Assembly (NCBI GenBank): GCA_013216135.1
Contig: JABSOS010000004.1
Coordinates: forward strand, 143,939 to 207,938
From: Candidatus Caenarcanales bacterium
Lineage (GTDB): Bacteria; Cyanobacteriota; Vampirovibrionia; LMEP-6097
DNA: 64,000 bases
Direction of reading: 5' to 3'
The notes beneath the pieces are model-generated. The model searched no databases. It was not told where the DNA came from and worked only from the letters and a program-made list of their open reading frames with translations. Numbering within the stretch: position 1 is the stretch's first letter; each line of letters opens with the position of its first letter. Of the stretch, positions 43,737 to 52,868 are shown one piece after another. The position numbers and the translations under genes are program-made.

Positions 43737-44178
43737 TAAACTCCGCTTTAAAGTATTTTAGAGGAACCCAAAGCATCCCAAAATTAGTACTTCCTTCTTT
43801 ATCAAGGCAGCTGTGGTGATCTTTGTGTGCTTGAAGTAAGGCTCTAAGGTATTTGTTATCAATCTGATCAAGAAGCTTTAAGCGTCTATGGATATAAACT
43901 TCGTGAACCCAGAAATAACTAAAGCCATATGCAGTAATACCTAAGCCAATACTTACTGCAAAGTAATTCTTTAATAAAAGTCCTCCCATAATTAATGTCA
44001 TAGCAGGGAATGCAAAGATTAAAAAGAAAATATCATTCTTTTCAAAGAAGCCAGGCTCTTTTCTATGGTGATCAGCATGAAAATACCACATTAAGCCATG
44101 CATAAGAAAGCGATGAGCCATATTTGCAGCAAATTCCATAGCAATGAAAGTGCATAAAAATACTAATACATAGTACAT
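43729..44178 (-). CDS. crtZ: Beta-carotene hydroxylase
   Basis: A 149-residue membrane enzyme of the fatty-acid-hydroxylase superfamily. The histidine clusters that bind two irons are present: HRFLMH, HADHH, HEVYIHRR and HKDHH. Together with the downstream cyclase it would convert lycopene to zeaxanthin. The ATG is three bases beyond the stop of the sensor kinase gene, so kinase, hydroxylase and cyclase look like one transcription unit. Confidence 0.9.
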   Translation of the reverse strand: MYYVLVFLCTFIAMEFAANMAHRFLMHGLMWYFHADHHRKEPGFFEKNDIFFLIFAFPAMTLIMGGLLLKNYFAVSIGLGITAYGFSYFWVHEVYIHRRLKLLDQIDNKYLRALLQAHKDHHSCLDKEGSTNFGMLWVPLKYFKAEFNA

Positions 44179-44180
44179 GT

Positions 44181-45473
44181 TTATAATTTTACCAATACTA
44201 TTGTTCCCTCATATGGGTGAGATTCAAGACTTATGTCGCCTTTTAAGTTAAATACGGCATTCTTGACAATAGCAAGTCCTAAACCTGTGACACTTGCTTT
44301 ACTTTTGTTAAGAGAACTGAAGAATGGATTGAAAACTTTATGCCTTATTTCATAGTCCATACCTTGACCATTGTCTTCAAACTTAAAAACATGTCTTGAA
44401 CCATCTTTTTCATAAGAGATTTTTAAATAGGAGTCTTTCTGTTTGTCTCTATAGGTAAAAGCGTTACTTATAATTTCTCTAAAAATTAGTTTGACTAAAA
44501 AAGGATCATTTTCTATCGAAGGAAGCCCTTCTGTTACAACTTCAAATTTACTATCAGTAAATTCTTTAACATTAACTTTTACTATTTGATTTACTACTCT
44601 TTCAATATCAATAAGTGATTTTTCTTTTACATGATGCTTTGCTTTATGAAAGTCTAAGAGATTATCATTTAGTTTATAAAGGTAATTGACTCTATCTGTG
44701 ATTCTTGAAACTGAGTTGTGAAAAGAATTTGAAAGTTCTTCAGGTAATTCTTCATTAATAAAGCTTACATGGTTCATTATGGTACGAACGGGTTCTTTTA
44801 AATCATGAGAAGCCGCATACATAAATGATTCGAGATCTTTATTTGAGTCTTCCAGTCTAAGTATGAGATTCTTCATTGCTTGTGAGTTTTCATTAAGTCT
44901 AATATCTAGAGGTCTGAATATCAAAAAAGCTTCTGCTAAAAGAAGGCATAAAGTCGATATTAATACCACTATTTCAATTATGTAAAGTCTTTGAGAGTGT
45001 TTTCTGCCTTGCTTTTCATAGAGTTTAGTTAATTTTTCATAGTAAGTTAATAGTTCATTACTTTGTTTGTAAATTTCTTCTTTACTTATTTTATTTGTTT
45101 TCAGTGATCTAACATTTCCAATAAAATTTATTACTCTTTTCTCAAGAGGGTTTTCCTTATTAAAGAAAATATTTCTTATTTCCTCTTTATTAGCTAAAGT
45201 TTTGTTCATCTCACTATCAAGGTCAGAGAGTCTGTATAAGTATTCTTCTAAGTCTTTAAGATCTTGATCTAATTGTGGATCATTAGCGCTACTATAAATT
45301 AATTTTGCAATTCTTTGTGAAAGCATTCTTTGTCTCCCACTGATATTGATAATCGTGGAGTATTCAGCTTGAGATTTTATAATTTTAGAATTAATGAAAA
45401 AAGCAGCTATACTCAAAGCAGCAACAATGCTAAGAGCAAATATGTATCTTGATTTAAGATTGGGTAAGAACAT
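44181..45473 (-). CDS. Sensor histidine kinase with PilJ/NIT-like sensor
   Basis: A 430-residue membrane kinase. Transmembrane helices at about 11-27 and 165-187 flank a helical periplasmic domain that begins SGRQRMLSQRIAKL, the hallmark of PilJ/NarX-type sensors. The H-box SHDLKEPVRT places the phosphorylated His at 223, followed by N-box EIISNAFTY, G1 DNGQGMD and G2 GLGLAIVK. The H-box and its context resemble phytochrome-class kinases. It has no receiver of its own; the nearest partner is the Rcp1-like regulator at 52869-53297. It lies upstream of and in phase with the carotenoid genes. Confidence 0.85.
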   Translation of the reverse strand: MFLPNLKSRYIFALSIVAALSIAAFFINSKIIKSQAEYSTIINISGRQRMLSQRIAKLIYSSANDPQLDQDLKDLEEYLYRLSDLDSEMNKTLANKEEIRNIFFNKENPLEKRVINFIGNVRSLKTNKISKEEIYKQSNELLTYYEKLTKLYEKQGRKHSQRLYIIEIVVLISTLCLLLAEAFLIFRPLDIRLNENSQAMKNLILRLEDSNKDLESFMYAASHDLKEPVRTIMNHVSFINEELPEELSNSFHNSVSRITDRVNYLYKLNDNLLDFHKAKHHVKEKSLIDIERVVNQIVKVNVKEFTDSKFEVVTEGLPSIENDPFLVKLIFREIISNAFTYRDKQKDSYLKISYEKDGSRHVFKFEDNGQGMDYEIRHKVFNPFFSSLNKSKASVTGLGLAIVKNAVFNLKGDISLESHPYEGTIVLVKL

Positions 45474-45515
45474 TAGCTTCTTATTAACGCTTTACCACAA
45501 ATAAATGGCTATAAA

Positions 45516-46514
45516 TCAGCTTATTTCAGCAGCTCTTCTTAACCTATCGTTGATTGCTAAGCCAATTTCCATATTAGGGATTTCCTGAATTAATATCTTA
45601 TCTAGATTGAACTTATCTAGTTCATGAAGTGAATTAAATAGCTTCTGGGCTGCTTCTTTACAGTCCCCAACTTTACTTAGGTTTATTATTTTGTTATATT
45701 CTTTATTCAGGTTTTGGATAATTCCTTGATTAAGATCTTTTTCTCCAAAGAGAATTAACCCAATATTTTTGTTTTTATCTTGCTTCTGTAATATATCTTC
45801 AAGCTTTAAATTAATTTCTAAATGAGTTTTAGGTGAATAGTGTTTTAATAGCATTCCAGGTGCTTTGATACCAGTTTCTGATTCTGGAGGGAGTACTTTC
45901 TCTTTTAGGACTGATTCTATTTCCTCAAGGCTGATTGAACCATAGCGAAGGACTTTTACTTGATTTTCACTTAAATCTATAACAGTTGATTCAAGTCCAT
46001 GCTGGCATGGACCTCCATCTAATATGAAATTTAGCTTTGATTGAAATAGTTCCTCTACGTGTATAGCTTTGCTTGGGCTTAGTTTGCCTGATGGATTTGC
46101 ACTCGGTGCAGCAAGAGGTCCTGAAAATTTACTTAAAAGTTCAAGTGTTATTTCATGCTTAGGAATTCTTACTGCAGCGGTTTTCAGCTTTGCTGAAACT
46201 AAATCAGAGATTCTTGAATTTTTGGTTTTATTTAAAACTAAAGTCATGGGACCAGGCCAGAATTTTTCTGCAAGTATGCTAGCTTTTTCATTAAACTCAA
46301 CATCTTTTCTTATTTCATCTATATCTGCATAATGCGAGATTAAAGGATTAAAATTTGGGCGTCCTTTGATTTGAAAAATTTTTTCTACTGCCTCTGTGTT
46401 ACTAGCATCTGCAGCAAGTCCATAAACTGTTTCTGTCGGAATAGCTACTACTTCACCAGATTTTAAAAGCTCTACTGCTTGTTTTATATTCTTGCTAGTA
46501 CTTTCATAAATCAT
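45516..46514 (-). CDS. L-threonylcarbamoyladenylate synthase (Sua5 type)
   Basis: A 332-residue two-domain enzyme. The YrdC domain (1-200) begins SGEVVAIPTETVYGLAADA and has KGRPNFNPLISH and the late SANPSGKLSPS loop. The C-terminal Sua5 domain (about 240-332) ends GLAINDRLRRAAE, the expected finish. It makes threonylcarbamoyl-AMP for the t6A37 modification of ANN-decoding tRNAs. Full length. Confidence 0.93.
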   Translation of the reverse strand: MIYESTSKNIKQAVELLKSGEVVAIPTETVYGLAADASNTEAVEKIFQIKGRPNFNPLISHYADIDEIRKDVEFNEKASILAEKFWPGPMTLVLNKTKNSRISDLVSAKLKTAAVRIPKHEITLELLSKFSGPLAAPSANPSGKLSPSKAIHVEELFQSKLNFILDGGPCQHGLESTVIDLSENQVKVLRYGSISLEEIESVLKEKVLPPESETGIKAPGMLLKHYSPKTHLEINLKLEDILQKQDKNKNIGLILFGEKDLNQGIIQNLNKEYNKIINLSKVGDCKEAAQKLFNSLHELDKFNLDKILIQEIPNMEIGLAINDRLRRAAEIS

Positions 46515-46566
46515 TTAAATAAATTTGATCTTGATATATTTTATCTTGCCCTGAATTTTTATTCAT

Positions 46567-46600
46567 AAAAAAAGAAGAGCCCTAAGGCTCTTCTTTTTTT
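46567..46600. terminator. Rho-independent terminator
   Basis: A 15-base-pair stem (46567-46581 with 46586-46600) and 4-base loop with seven A/T pairs at the open end, so it works in either direction. It lies just past the peroxidase stop codon and before the Sua5 gene. Confidence 0.8.
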
Positions 46601-46627
46601 GCGGGAAATTTACTTTAGTTAAATTTC

Positions 46628-48231
46628 TTAAAGATGAAATACATCGTCAGCAATGTTAGAGATTTGAGTGTTTCTCTTAATTACATCAGCTAAAGTCGTA
46701 TTTGAAATCCAGTTAGATACTGCTGGAAGCATTGATCTCTTGTACCAGAATCTATCAGCATCTCTAAGCCTAATGAATTGATCAGCTACGATAGCTACTC
46801 CTAATTCACCCATGCTTGCATCAGGCAAGTGATCTTCAGCTAAAATTCCAACCCAAATATCTAAATTATCAACTGTTCCATAAAGGTTAGTTAATTCTGT
46901 TGCAATAGCAGGCTTAGAAGTGATTTGACTGAAGCTAGTATAAGGAGCTAAACCATAAGCTACTCTGAATGTGTTGTAGTCAGGAAGACCATGTCCTCTA
47001 CCTCTTTGAACGTTGATTGAGAATAGATCTAAACCACCAGCTCCAGGAATTCCGAATAAGAAGTTTCTTAAACCATTTACGAGTTTAGTATCAAGTTCTT
47101 GCATAACTTGAGCTGCTTGACCTTTTAATAAGTAACCGATGTCTTCATAAGTCGTGATTAGACTTGGGTTGAAGAAAGCATCTTTCATATCTAAGTTTCC
47201 AGCTGGAATAACATTACCATCATTATCAAGTCTTAGAAGGGTGTCAGATACTGTAGAGTGTCCGAATCTAAATGCAGCTGTAGAGAATACGTTTACGATT
47301 CCAGGGTCAACTTTTCTCTTGTAACCTGTGTATGCTGGAATAGCATTAGGGCCTAAAAGAGCTGGTAAGTATTCATTGTAAGTAATAGCTTGGATCATGC
47401 CACCTACATACTTTCTAGCTAATTGGTAAGTTTTTTCATCGTTTAAGAATGGGAATCTATTTTTTATTTCATCACATAAACGGTTATGTTCTCTTACAAA
47501 TAAAGTGTGCATAGCGATTAAAGCTACGTTTTCATTTACACGAGCATCACCAGCAAGGAAACTTCCAGCACCATCTACAGGAAGAAGCTCACCTGGAGTC
47601 GTGATTAATTTACCATCTGTGAAAGTTCTTAAGCTATCAGCTTTTGCTTCGTCAGAACCATAAACTAAACTAGCATCAACCCATGCAGTGATAACGTTTT
47701 TTTGTTGTCTAGGGTTAGTAGAACCAGTAAGTGGATTGAAAATAGATCTAGTTAAAGGAATGATTTGAGTTCCAGTAGAACCAGGATCAAAGAAAGGATC
47801 ACCTGTAGGAACTGGGATTGGGAATAGTTCAACACCAGAACCTGATTGGGTTGGAGTTAAATCGATATCGTGATCGATAAATTGTCCCCATAGTGTGTGC
47901 ATATCAGTTAGATTTAATGCACTTGGAATAGTAGTGCCAACTGGCTGATCGCCGACAGCGTTACTTACCATTCTTGGGTTAGGTCTAGTAGTACCACCTG
48001 GAGCAGATAAACCATCAGCGTAAACAGAAGGAGCAGCTCTTTTTAAATCAATTCCAGCACTACCCCATTCTGGGTTTCTTCTGTTGTTTTTTGTACCATC
48101 AATAGTTCTTTTTCCAAAGAATCCAGAGAGTGAAAAAAACTACCGCCTGCAGCAGATGCAGGATTCATCAATACGGTCCCCGACAAGGCCATTGATGAAG
48201 CTAAAAATAAGTTTAATAATTTTTTCTTCAT
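46628..48231 (-). CDS. Secreted animal-type heme peroxidase, frameshifted at a T7 run
   Basis: The ATG at 48231 opens a signal peptide ending NPASAA, but this frame stops after 62 codons. The peroxidase body is in another frame from about 48120 to 46628. One extra T in the T7 run (48133-48139), or a -1 slip there, joins them into 534 residues. The body shows RTIDGT, WGSAG, a distal His region GQFIDHD, catalytic Arg and Glu in FVREHNRL, proximal His in AFRFGHS, and QRGRGHGLPDYNTFR. A body-only start (ATG at 47971) would lack these N-terminal parts. It could be slippage-controlled, phase-variable, newly broken or an assembly error. An AATAAT box ends 6 bases before the ATG. Confidence 0.75.
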
Positions 48232-48393
48232 AGGACTATTATTGTATGTTTAATAGCCCTAGGGTCAATCAGTCTTACAGTGTAGCTTTCTGGTATTTAC
48301 AGTGTATGTTCTTGCGCAAATCTTGTCTCAGTGGAGGTTTTCTGAAAATGAAATAATAATAAATCATCCCTTTGATCATGCCTCTTATTTAGC

Positions 48394-49974
48394 TTACTTT
48401 TTATGCCAATTAACTGAATAAAGATCGAAGCGTCTATCTTTTAAATTCATCACGGTTCCACTATTTCTAGCAGTGGTTAAAGTTTCTAAACGCAGGTCAG
48501 CAAAGGCTACTGTCTCTACATTAGGTGTGGTATCCGCTGCTATACCGTCTCTTGCAAATGGGAAATCACATGGGGTTAATATGCAGCTTTGTGCATATTG
48601 AATATCCATGTTTTCAACACCAGGAAGGTTACCGACATTACCTGACATTACTACGTAACACTGGTTTTCTACTGCACGTGCTTGGCAGCAGTAGCGTACT
48701 CTGAGGTAGCTCTGTCTTTCATCAGTACAGAATGGTACAAATAAAATTTGTGCGCCTTGATTGACAAGGTGTCTTGCAAGTTCAGGGAACTCACTGTCAT
48801 AACAGATCAGGACACCTATAGGTCCACAGTCTGTCATGATAGTTTCTAATTTATCGCCACCTTGTATATTCCACCAATATCTTTCATTAGGTGTTGGATG
48901 AATTTTTTCTTGAGAATATACAGAACCGTCTCTTAAAAAGACATAGCAAATATTTAGAATGTCACCAGCGTCTACTTTCGTCGGGTGTGAGCCTGCAATG
49001 ATATTTATGTTGTAGCGAATAGACATATCTCTGAAGACTTCTTTTATCCTCGCTGTATAGCTGGTTAAAGCATCTATTGATTCAAGTGGTGTTAGTTTTT
49101 TCTTCTCTAAAGAAAGAAGCTGTAAAGTAAATAATTCTGGAAATATTACAAAGTCTGCTTTGTAGTCAGCGACTACGTCTACAAAATACTCTACGAAGTG
49201 AACGAATTCTTCAAAGCTACTTACTTTTCTTTGTTGGTACTGTACAGTCGCGACTCTAACTGTTTCAGCGAGTCTACCACGTTGTTTTGACTTGCTAGCT
49301 GTTTCAGTTTTAATCTTAGGGTTGCGCCAGAGCATGTGAACGGCGAAGCCTTTACTTTCTTTATCAGTTGGTAGGTAATCTTTTATGATTCCTATTGGTT
49401 GGAAACCGTTATTAATCTGAAATGTGAGAACAGGATCTCTCATTTTTTTTCCTAGAACTAATTCTAAATACTCTTCAGGTGTGGAGAATTTATGTTTAGT
49501 ATTTTTCTTAGAAAGTCCTGGAAGCCTTCCTGCAAAGACTATCCCTTTTAACCTATAATAATCACAAAGTTTTTTACGTTCATTATAAAGTCTTTGCCCA
49601 ATTCTAAAACCTCTATAGTTAGGATCAACACAGACTTCCATACCATAAAGAAAATCTCCATCAATATCGTGCATTGAGGCAAAGCCACCACCTGTAATTT
49701 CTTTCCATGTATGAGGCTTTAAAGCAAAGTCTTCTGAAATTTTAAAAGTTGCACAGTAGCCTACGATTTTATCTCCGTAAACAGCTACCATTTGTCCTTC
49801 AGGGTAATTGGTCATCTGCCCGCGGAGCATGTCTACTGAATAGCCCTCGACGCCGTTATAGACAGTCGAGACTAAATCTCTAATTTCTTTTATATCTGTT
49901 AGCTTTGCTTGTCTAACTATTAACTTTTTATGATCTAAGTCTTCTTGTTTGGATTTTTTAGGCACCATAGTCAC
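48394..49974 (-). CDS. GNAT acetyltransferase-nitrilase fusion protein
   Basis: A 526-residue fusion. Residues about 18-220 are a GNAT domain (MEVCVDPNYRGFRIGQRLYNER is the acetyl-CoA site). Residues about 235-500 are a carbon-nitrogen hydrolase with the Glu-Lys-Cys triad in FPELFT, EKIHPTPNE and LICYDSEFPE. This domain pair occurs as one polypeptide in several bacterial groups; the joint substrate is not established. The start is GTG at 49974, with an ATG two codons later that sits 8 bases after a GATATC segment. Confidence 0.88.
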   Translation of the reverse strand: MTMVPKKSKQEDLDHKKLIVRQAKLTDIKEIRDLVSTVYNGVEGYSVDMLRGQMTNYPEGQMVAVYGDKIVGYCATFKISEDFALKPHTWKEITGGGFASMHDIDGDFLYGMEVCVDPNYRGFRIGQRLYNERKKLCDYYRLKGIVFAGRLPGLSKKNTKHKFSTPEEYLELVLGKKMRDPVLTFQINNGFQPIGIIKDYLPTDKESKGFAVHMLWRNPKIKTETASKSKQRGRLAETVRVATVQYQQRKVSSFEEFVHFVEYFVDVVADYKADFVIFPELFTLQLLSLEKKKLTPLESIDALTSYTARIKEVFRDMSIRYNINIIAGSHPTKVDAGDILNICYVFLRDGSVYSQEKIHPTPNERYWWNIQGGDKLETIMTDCGPIGVLICYDSEFPELARHLVNQGAQILFVPFCTDERQSYLRVRYCCQARAVENQCYVVMSGNVGNLPGVENMDIQYAQSCILTPCDFPFARDGIAADTTPNVETVAFADLRLETLTTARNSGTVMNLKDRRFDLYSVNWHKK

Positions 49975-50009
49975 AGGATATCGGATACTAATCTTATCTT
50001 CAAGAGTAC

Positions 50010-50741
50010 TTATGAAAAATCCATAAATAGAAAAGAATAAAACATAAGGTGAGCTAGGGCTTTTAATTCATCAGATGCGATTGCTTCAGATGGAACATTT
50101 TTCTGAGCTAAGTTTTTCCAAGACTCTGGTAAATGTTTAATTAAATGTGCCATACCATCTAAGTCACTGGATGCACCGTATTTAGAAGCTAGCTCACAAA
50201 TTGCAATTCTTGTAAGACACATAGGGCAAGGTTCTGTACTACTGTAGAGAACAATATCTTCATCGATGTTAAAAAGATCTCTATGCTTCTCTAGTTCAGG
50301 ATGATTTTCAAACATATTGATTAATGTCATCTCTGCATGAAGATCTGAACGCTTATTTGATAATTGAGAATTATGTGCTCTGAGAATGATTTTCCCATCT
50401 TTAACTAATGCAGCCCCAATCCCAAATTCACCATCTTTTAAAGCTTCTAGCGCTTCTTCTACTGAAGCTAAAACAAAGGCGTCATCACTTAAAGATCCAT
50501 CAACTTCATATTTTTCTAAATGGTTTGAAAATAGCTTAATTAGGTTCTCTATATTGATGTCCGAAATTTTATAGTTTGTGAGTTCTTTACCTAAAAGTAA
50601 TGCGAGCTTTTGATAATAAACTTCTTGAGTTTCATTCTTAGTTTTATAAATATCTTCAACAGAAGATAGGGGTTCTTTTTTAGAACAAGAGACTGTAAAG
50701 CAAATTATTATTAAACAAAATAAATGAACTAAGCTTTTCAT
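50010..50741 (-). CDS. Lipoprotein with cytidine/dCMP-type deaminase domain
   Basis: A 243-residue protein. The N-terminus is a lipoprotein signal with V-S-C (Cys19) and the following Ser-Lys-Lys. Residues about 85-215 carry the zinc-dependent deaminase fold: HAE at 135-137 and PCPMC at 171-175, spaced as in guanine/cytidine/tRNA-adenosine deaminases. Deaminases normally act in the cytosol, so a membrane-anchored periplasmic form is unusual. A TGCTAAAAT box (50752-50760) ends 10 bases before the ATG, supporting this start and thus the signal peptide. Confidence 0.75.
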   Translation of the reverse strand: MKSLVHLFCLIIICFTVSCSKKEPLSSVEDIYKTKNETQEVYYQKLALLLGKELTNYKISDINIENLIKLFSNHLEKYEVDGSLSDDAFVLASVEEALEALKDGEFGIGAALVKDGKIILRAHNSQLSNKRSDLHAEMTLINMFENHPELEKHRDLFNIDEDIVLYSSTEPCPMCLTRIAICELASKYGASSDLDGMAHLIKHLPESWKNLAQKNVPSEAIASDELKALAHLMFYSFLFMDFS

Positions 50742-50751
50742 AACCTAGTCC

Positions 50752-50760
50752 ATTTTAGCA
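50752..50760 (-). promoter_or_regulatory. Extended -10 TGCTAAAAT of the deaminase gene
   Basis: Minus-strand TGC plus TAAAAT, 10 bases before the ATG at 50741. It confirms the upstream start that includes the lipobox. Confidence 0.5.
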
Positions 50761-50784
50761 ATCTTAAATAAGATTAGTTAAGGA

Positions 50785-51543
50785 TTAAACCCCAATCATC
50801 TCAGGTTCTTCTTGCTTTGCAAGTAACTCTGGGAAATAAAGGTTCTGCATTCTATCGCAGTAATTTCTTAAGTTTTCAGCTGTCTTAGATAGTTCATCCA
50901 TTGGACTCTGGAACTCAGGTAAAAGAATGTTTGAGATGAAAGCATAAGCTGTAGCGTCAATTTGAGAAACCCTGTCTCCCATGAAGAAAGGCTTTGCTCC
51001 TAGTTGGTCGATAATAGCTCTTAAATCTTTTAAACCGATATCATATATTTCTTCTTTACTATGTCTACCTATTCCTTGAGCTTTTAATTTAGCTTCAAGA
51101 TCTTTTTTAATTTGATTTGGTAAGAATCCTTTTAAGATAGGAGGTAATGTCGAAAAGAAAGCTTCTTTAATAACTTTCCAGTTATGATCTTCAAACCAAC
51201 GGCTATAAGCGACAACCCAAAATAAATTTTCTTCAAAAAGTCTTTGGAAGGCTCTTGAGACAGCTTGGTCTTGGATTGAAAGGTGAGAATTAAAATCTAT
51301 GCAATACTCTCTAGATAAGTAGTCTAAAACGAAGCTAGAGTCTGGAATTTTTTGTCCGTTGTGAATTATATAAGGGAATTTTTTCTTTGGTGCTTTAGTG
51401 GTATTAACCTCTTCTTTTATTTCGTATGGAATACCCGCCATTCTCATGAATGTTTCTACTTTCATACAGAAAGGACTCACATTAGGAAGCCCAAACATAG
51501 CTGGGAATTGAACTAAGGTTACTTTATTGCTTTGATTATCCAT
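50785..51543 (-). CDS. Glutathione S-transferase family protein (metaxin/Fax-like)
   Basis: A 252-residue GST-fold protein. The N-terminal thioredoxin-like half has NVSPFCMKVETFMRMAGIPYE, then KFPYIIHNGQKIPDSSFVLDYL; the C-terminal helical half ends in GDRVSQIDATAYAFISNIL. The SPFCMKVETF opening is typical of the failed-axon-connections/metaxin branch rather than detoxifying GSTs, so the substrate is unclear. A GAGGA lies five bases before the ATG. Confidence 0.85.
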   Translation of the reverse strand: MDNQSNKVTLVQFPAMFGLPNVSPFCMKVETFMRMAGIPYEIKEEVNTTKAPKKKFPYIIHNGQKIPDSSFVLDYLSREYCIDFNSHLSIQDQAVSRAFQRLFEENLFWVVAYSRWFEDHNWKVIKEAFFSTLPPILKGFLPNQIKKDLEAKLKAQGIGRHSKEEIYDIGLKDLRAIIDQLGAKPFFMGDRVSQIDATAYAFISNILLPEFQSPMDELSKTAENLRNYCDRMQNLYFPELLAKQEEPEMIGV

Positions 51544-51628
51544 AAATCCTCAAAAAACTCTTATAATTGCATTTTATACTTAGTTTATTTTTTAGTAAAC
51601 TATTTATAGGTTAGAAAATTTTCAGTTT

Positions 51629-52003
51629 ATGGAAAATCAAAAAAATGTATTGGGTGGTTCTTTAGAACCTTGTTGTTATGAGCCAAAGACTGGCTATTAT
51701 AGAGATGGCTTCTGTAATACCGACTCTACGGATATGGGAAGTCATACTGTTTGTGCTGTGCTAACAGATGAATTTTTAAGTTACAGTAAGGCGATGGGAA
51801 ATGATTTAAGTACTCCTAGACCTGAATTTAATTTTCCTGGTCTTAAAGCCGGGGATAAGTGGTGTTTATGTGCGCCTCGTTGGCTTGAAGCATATATTGA
51901 TGGGATGGCACCATATGTGATCTTAGAGTCTTGTAATGAAAAGTGTTTGAAATATATAAGATTAGAAGATTTAGAATCAAAGCGCTTTGAGGATCAAATT
52001 TAG
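51629..52003 (+). CDS. DUF2237 family protein
   Basis: A 124-residue Cys-rich cytoplasmic protein. The layout NVLGGSLEPCCYEPKTGYYRDGFCNTD, then GSHTVCAVLTDEFLSYSKAMGNDLSTPRPEF, then GLKAGDKWCLCAPRWLEAYIDGMAP matches the DUF2237 family throughout. Its biochemical role is not known; several conserved Cys suggest metal or redox chemistry. Confidence 0.9.
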   Translation: MENQKNVLGGSLEPCCYEPKTGYYRDGFCNTDSTDMGSHTVCAVLTDEFLSYSKAMGNDLSTPRPEFNFPGLKAGDKWCLCAPRWLEAYIDGMAPYVILESCNEKCLKYIRLEDLESKRFEDQI

Positions 52004-52065
52004 ATAATTACTTTTTTATTTAAATCGTGAGTTTTCCAGCTTCTTAAAAGCGGAATGTAGTTAAT

Positions 52066-52830
52066 GTGAGCTTTTTTAGGCTAGCAACGGTTTTGTATTT
52101 TATGTTGATATTTCCAAGCTTTGTTCTTGCAGCAGAAGAGCAAAAGGAAAAGCAACAGAGTAAAATCACGATTTTTGATACATACCGACCGTCTGGTTTT
52201 TTGGATTTGAATACCTATTATGATTCCAGAAATGATATGGTAACCACTTTAAACGCAAAGCTTGATTTACCTGGACCATTTTCTTATTTTTCACTAACTA
52301 ATTGGTTTGGTAATCCAGATGGATCAGAAAACTTTTTTTCTCACGAAGATTATATTACTGAGCAAAATCTTTTTTATAAAATTAATAAAGCACCCCTTCA
52401 AGCTGTAATACAACACTTTAGTATTAGTGGTGATGAGAATGATATCATGAGGTTTGGCCTTGAGACTGAAATGAATGAAATATCGTTTCTATCTAAACTA
52501 TTTAAGAAATTACATACGAACTATAAAGTTACTTATTTTCCCTGGCAATTAGACCATTATGATGGCTATGGTTTTCAAATTCAGCATGTACTGTATTCTA
52601 AAATTATGCCTAAGGTCTTTGATGAGAGGTTATACCTATACGGCTTTGCCGACCAAAATATCATGGTCGATGGGGAAGACAAGCACAATAAACTTGTTTC
52701 AGAATTACAACTCGGTTATAGGATCTACAAAGGTTTTCATCTGGTTTCTGAGTTAAGATGGAACGGTTTTTTCCAAAAAGGCTCACGTTTTGGAGTAGGA
52801 GTCGGTGCTCAGTATAAATACTCCTTTTGA
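52066..52830 (+). CDS. Predicted outer-membrane beta-barrel protein
   Basis: A 254-residue protein with signal peptide (about 1-22; start GTG) and a mature part of alternating polar and aromatic strands, such as GFLDLNTYYDSRNDMVTTLNAKLD, FSYFSLTNWFG, YGFQIQHVLYS and FGVGVGAQYKYSF. The C-terminal residue is Phe, as expected for barrels inserted by BamA. This supports a two-membrane cell. No pore family recognised. The response regulator gene follows, possibly as a separate leaderless unit. Confidence 0.7.
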   Translation: MSFFRLATVLYFMLIFPSFVLAAEEQKEKQQSKITIFDTYRPSGFLDLNTYYDSRNDMVTTLNAKLDLPGPFSYFSLTNWFGNPDGSENFFSHEDYITEQNLFYKINKAPLQAVIQHFSISGDENDIMRFGLETEMNEISFLSKLFKKLHTNYKVTYFPWQLDHYDGYGFQIQHVLYSKIMPKVFDERLYLYGFADQNIMVDGEDKHNKLVSELQLGYRIYKGFHLVSELRWNGFFQKGSRFGVGVGAQYKYSF

Positions 52831-52868
52831 TAGGGGACAATAATAAAAAAACTGGGGATAATAAGGCT

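Noticed and set aside
47971-48231. Two independent genes instead of one frameshifted peroxidase
   Set aside because: The body frame continues upstream of its ATG with conserved peroxidase residues up to the T7 run, and the signal frame ends without any domain, so a single disrupted or slippage-dependent gene fits better.
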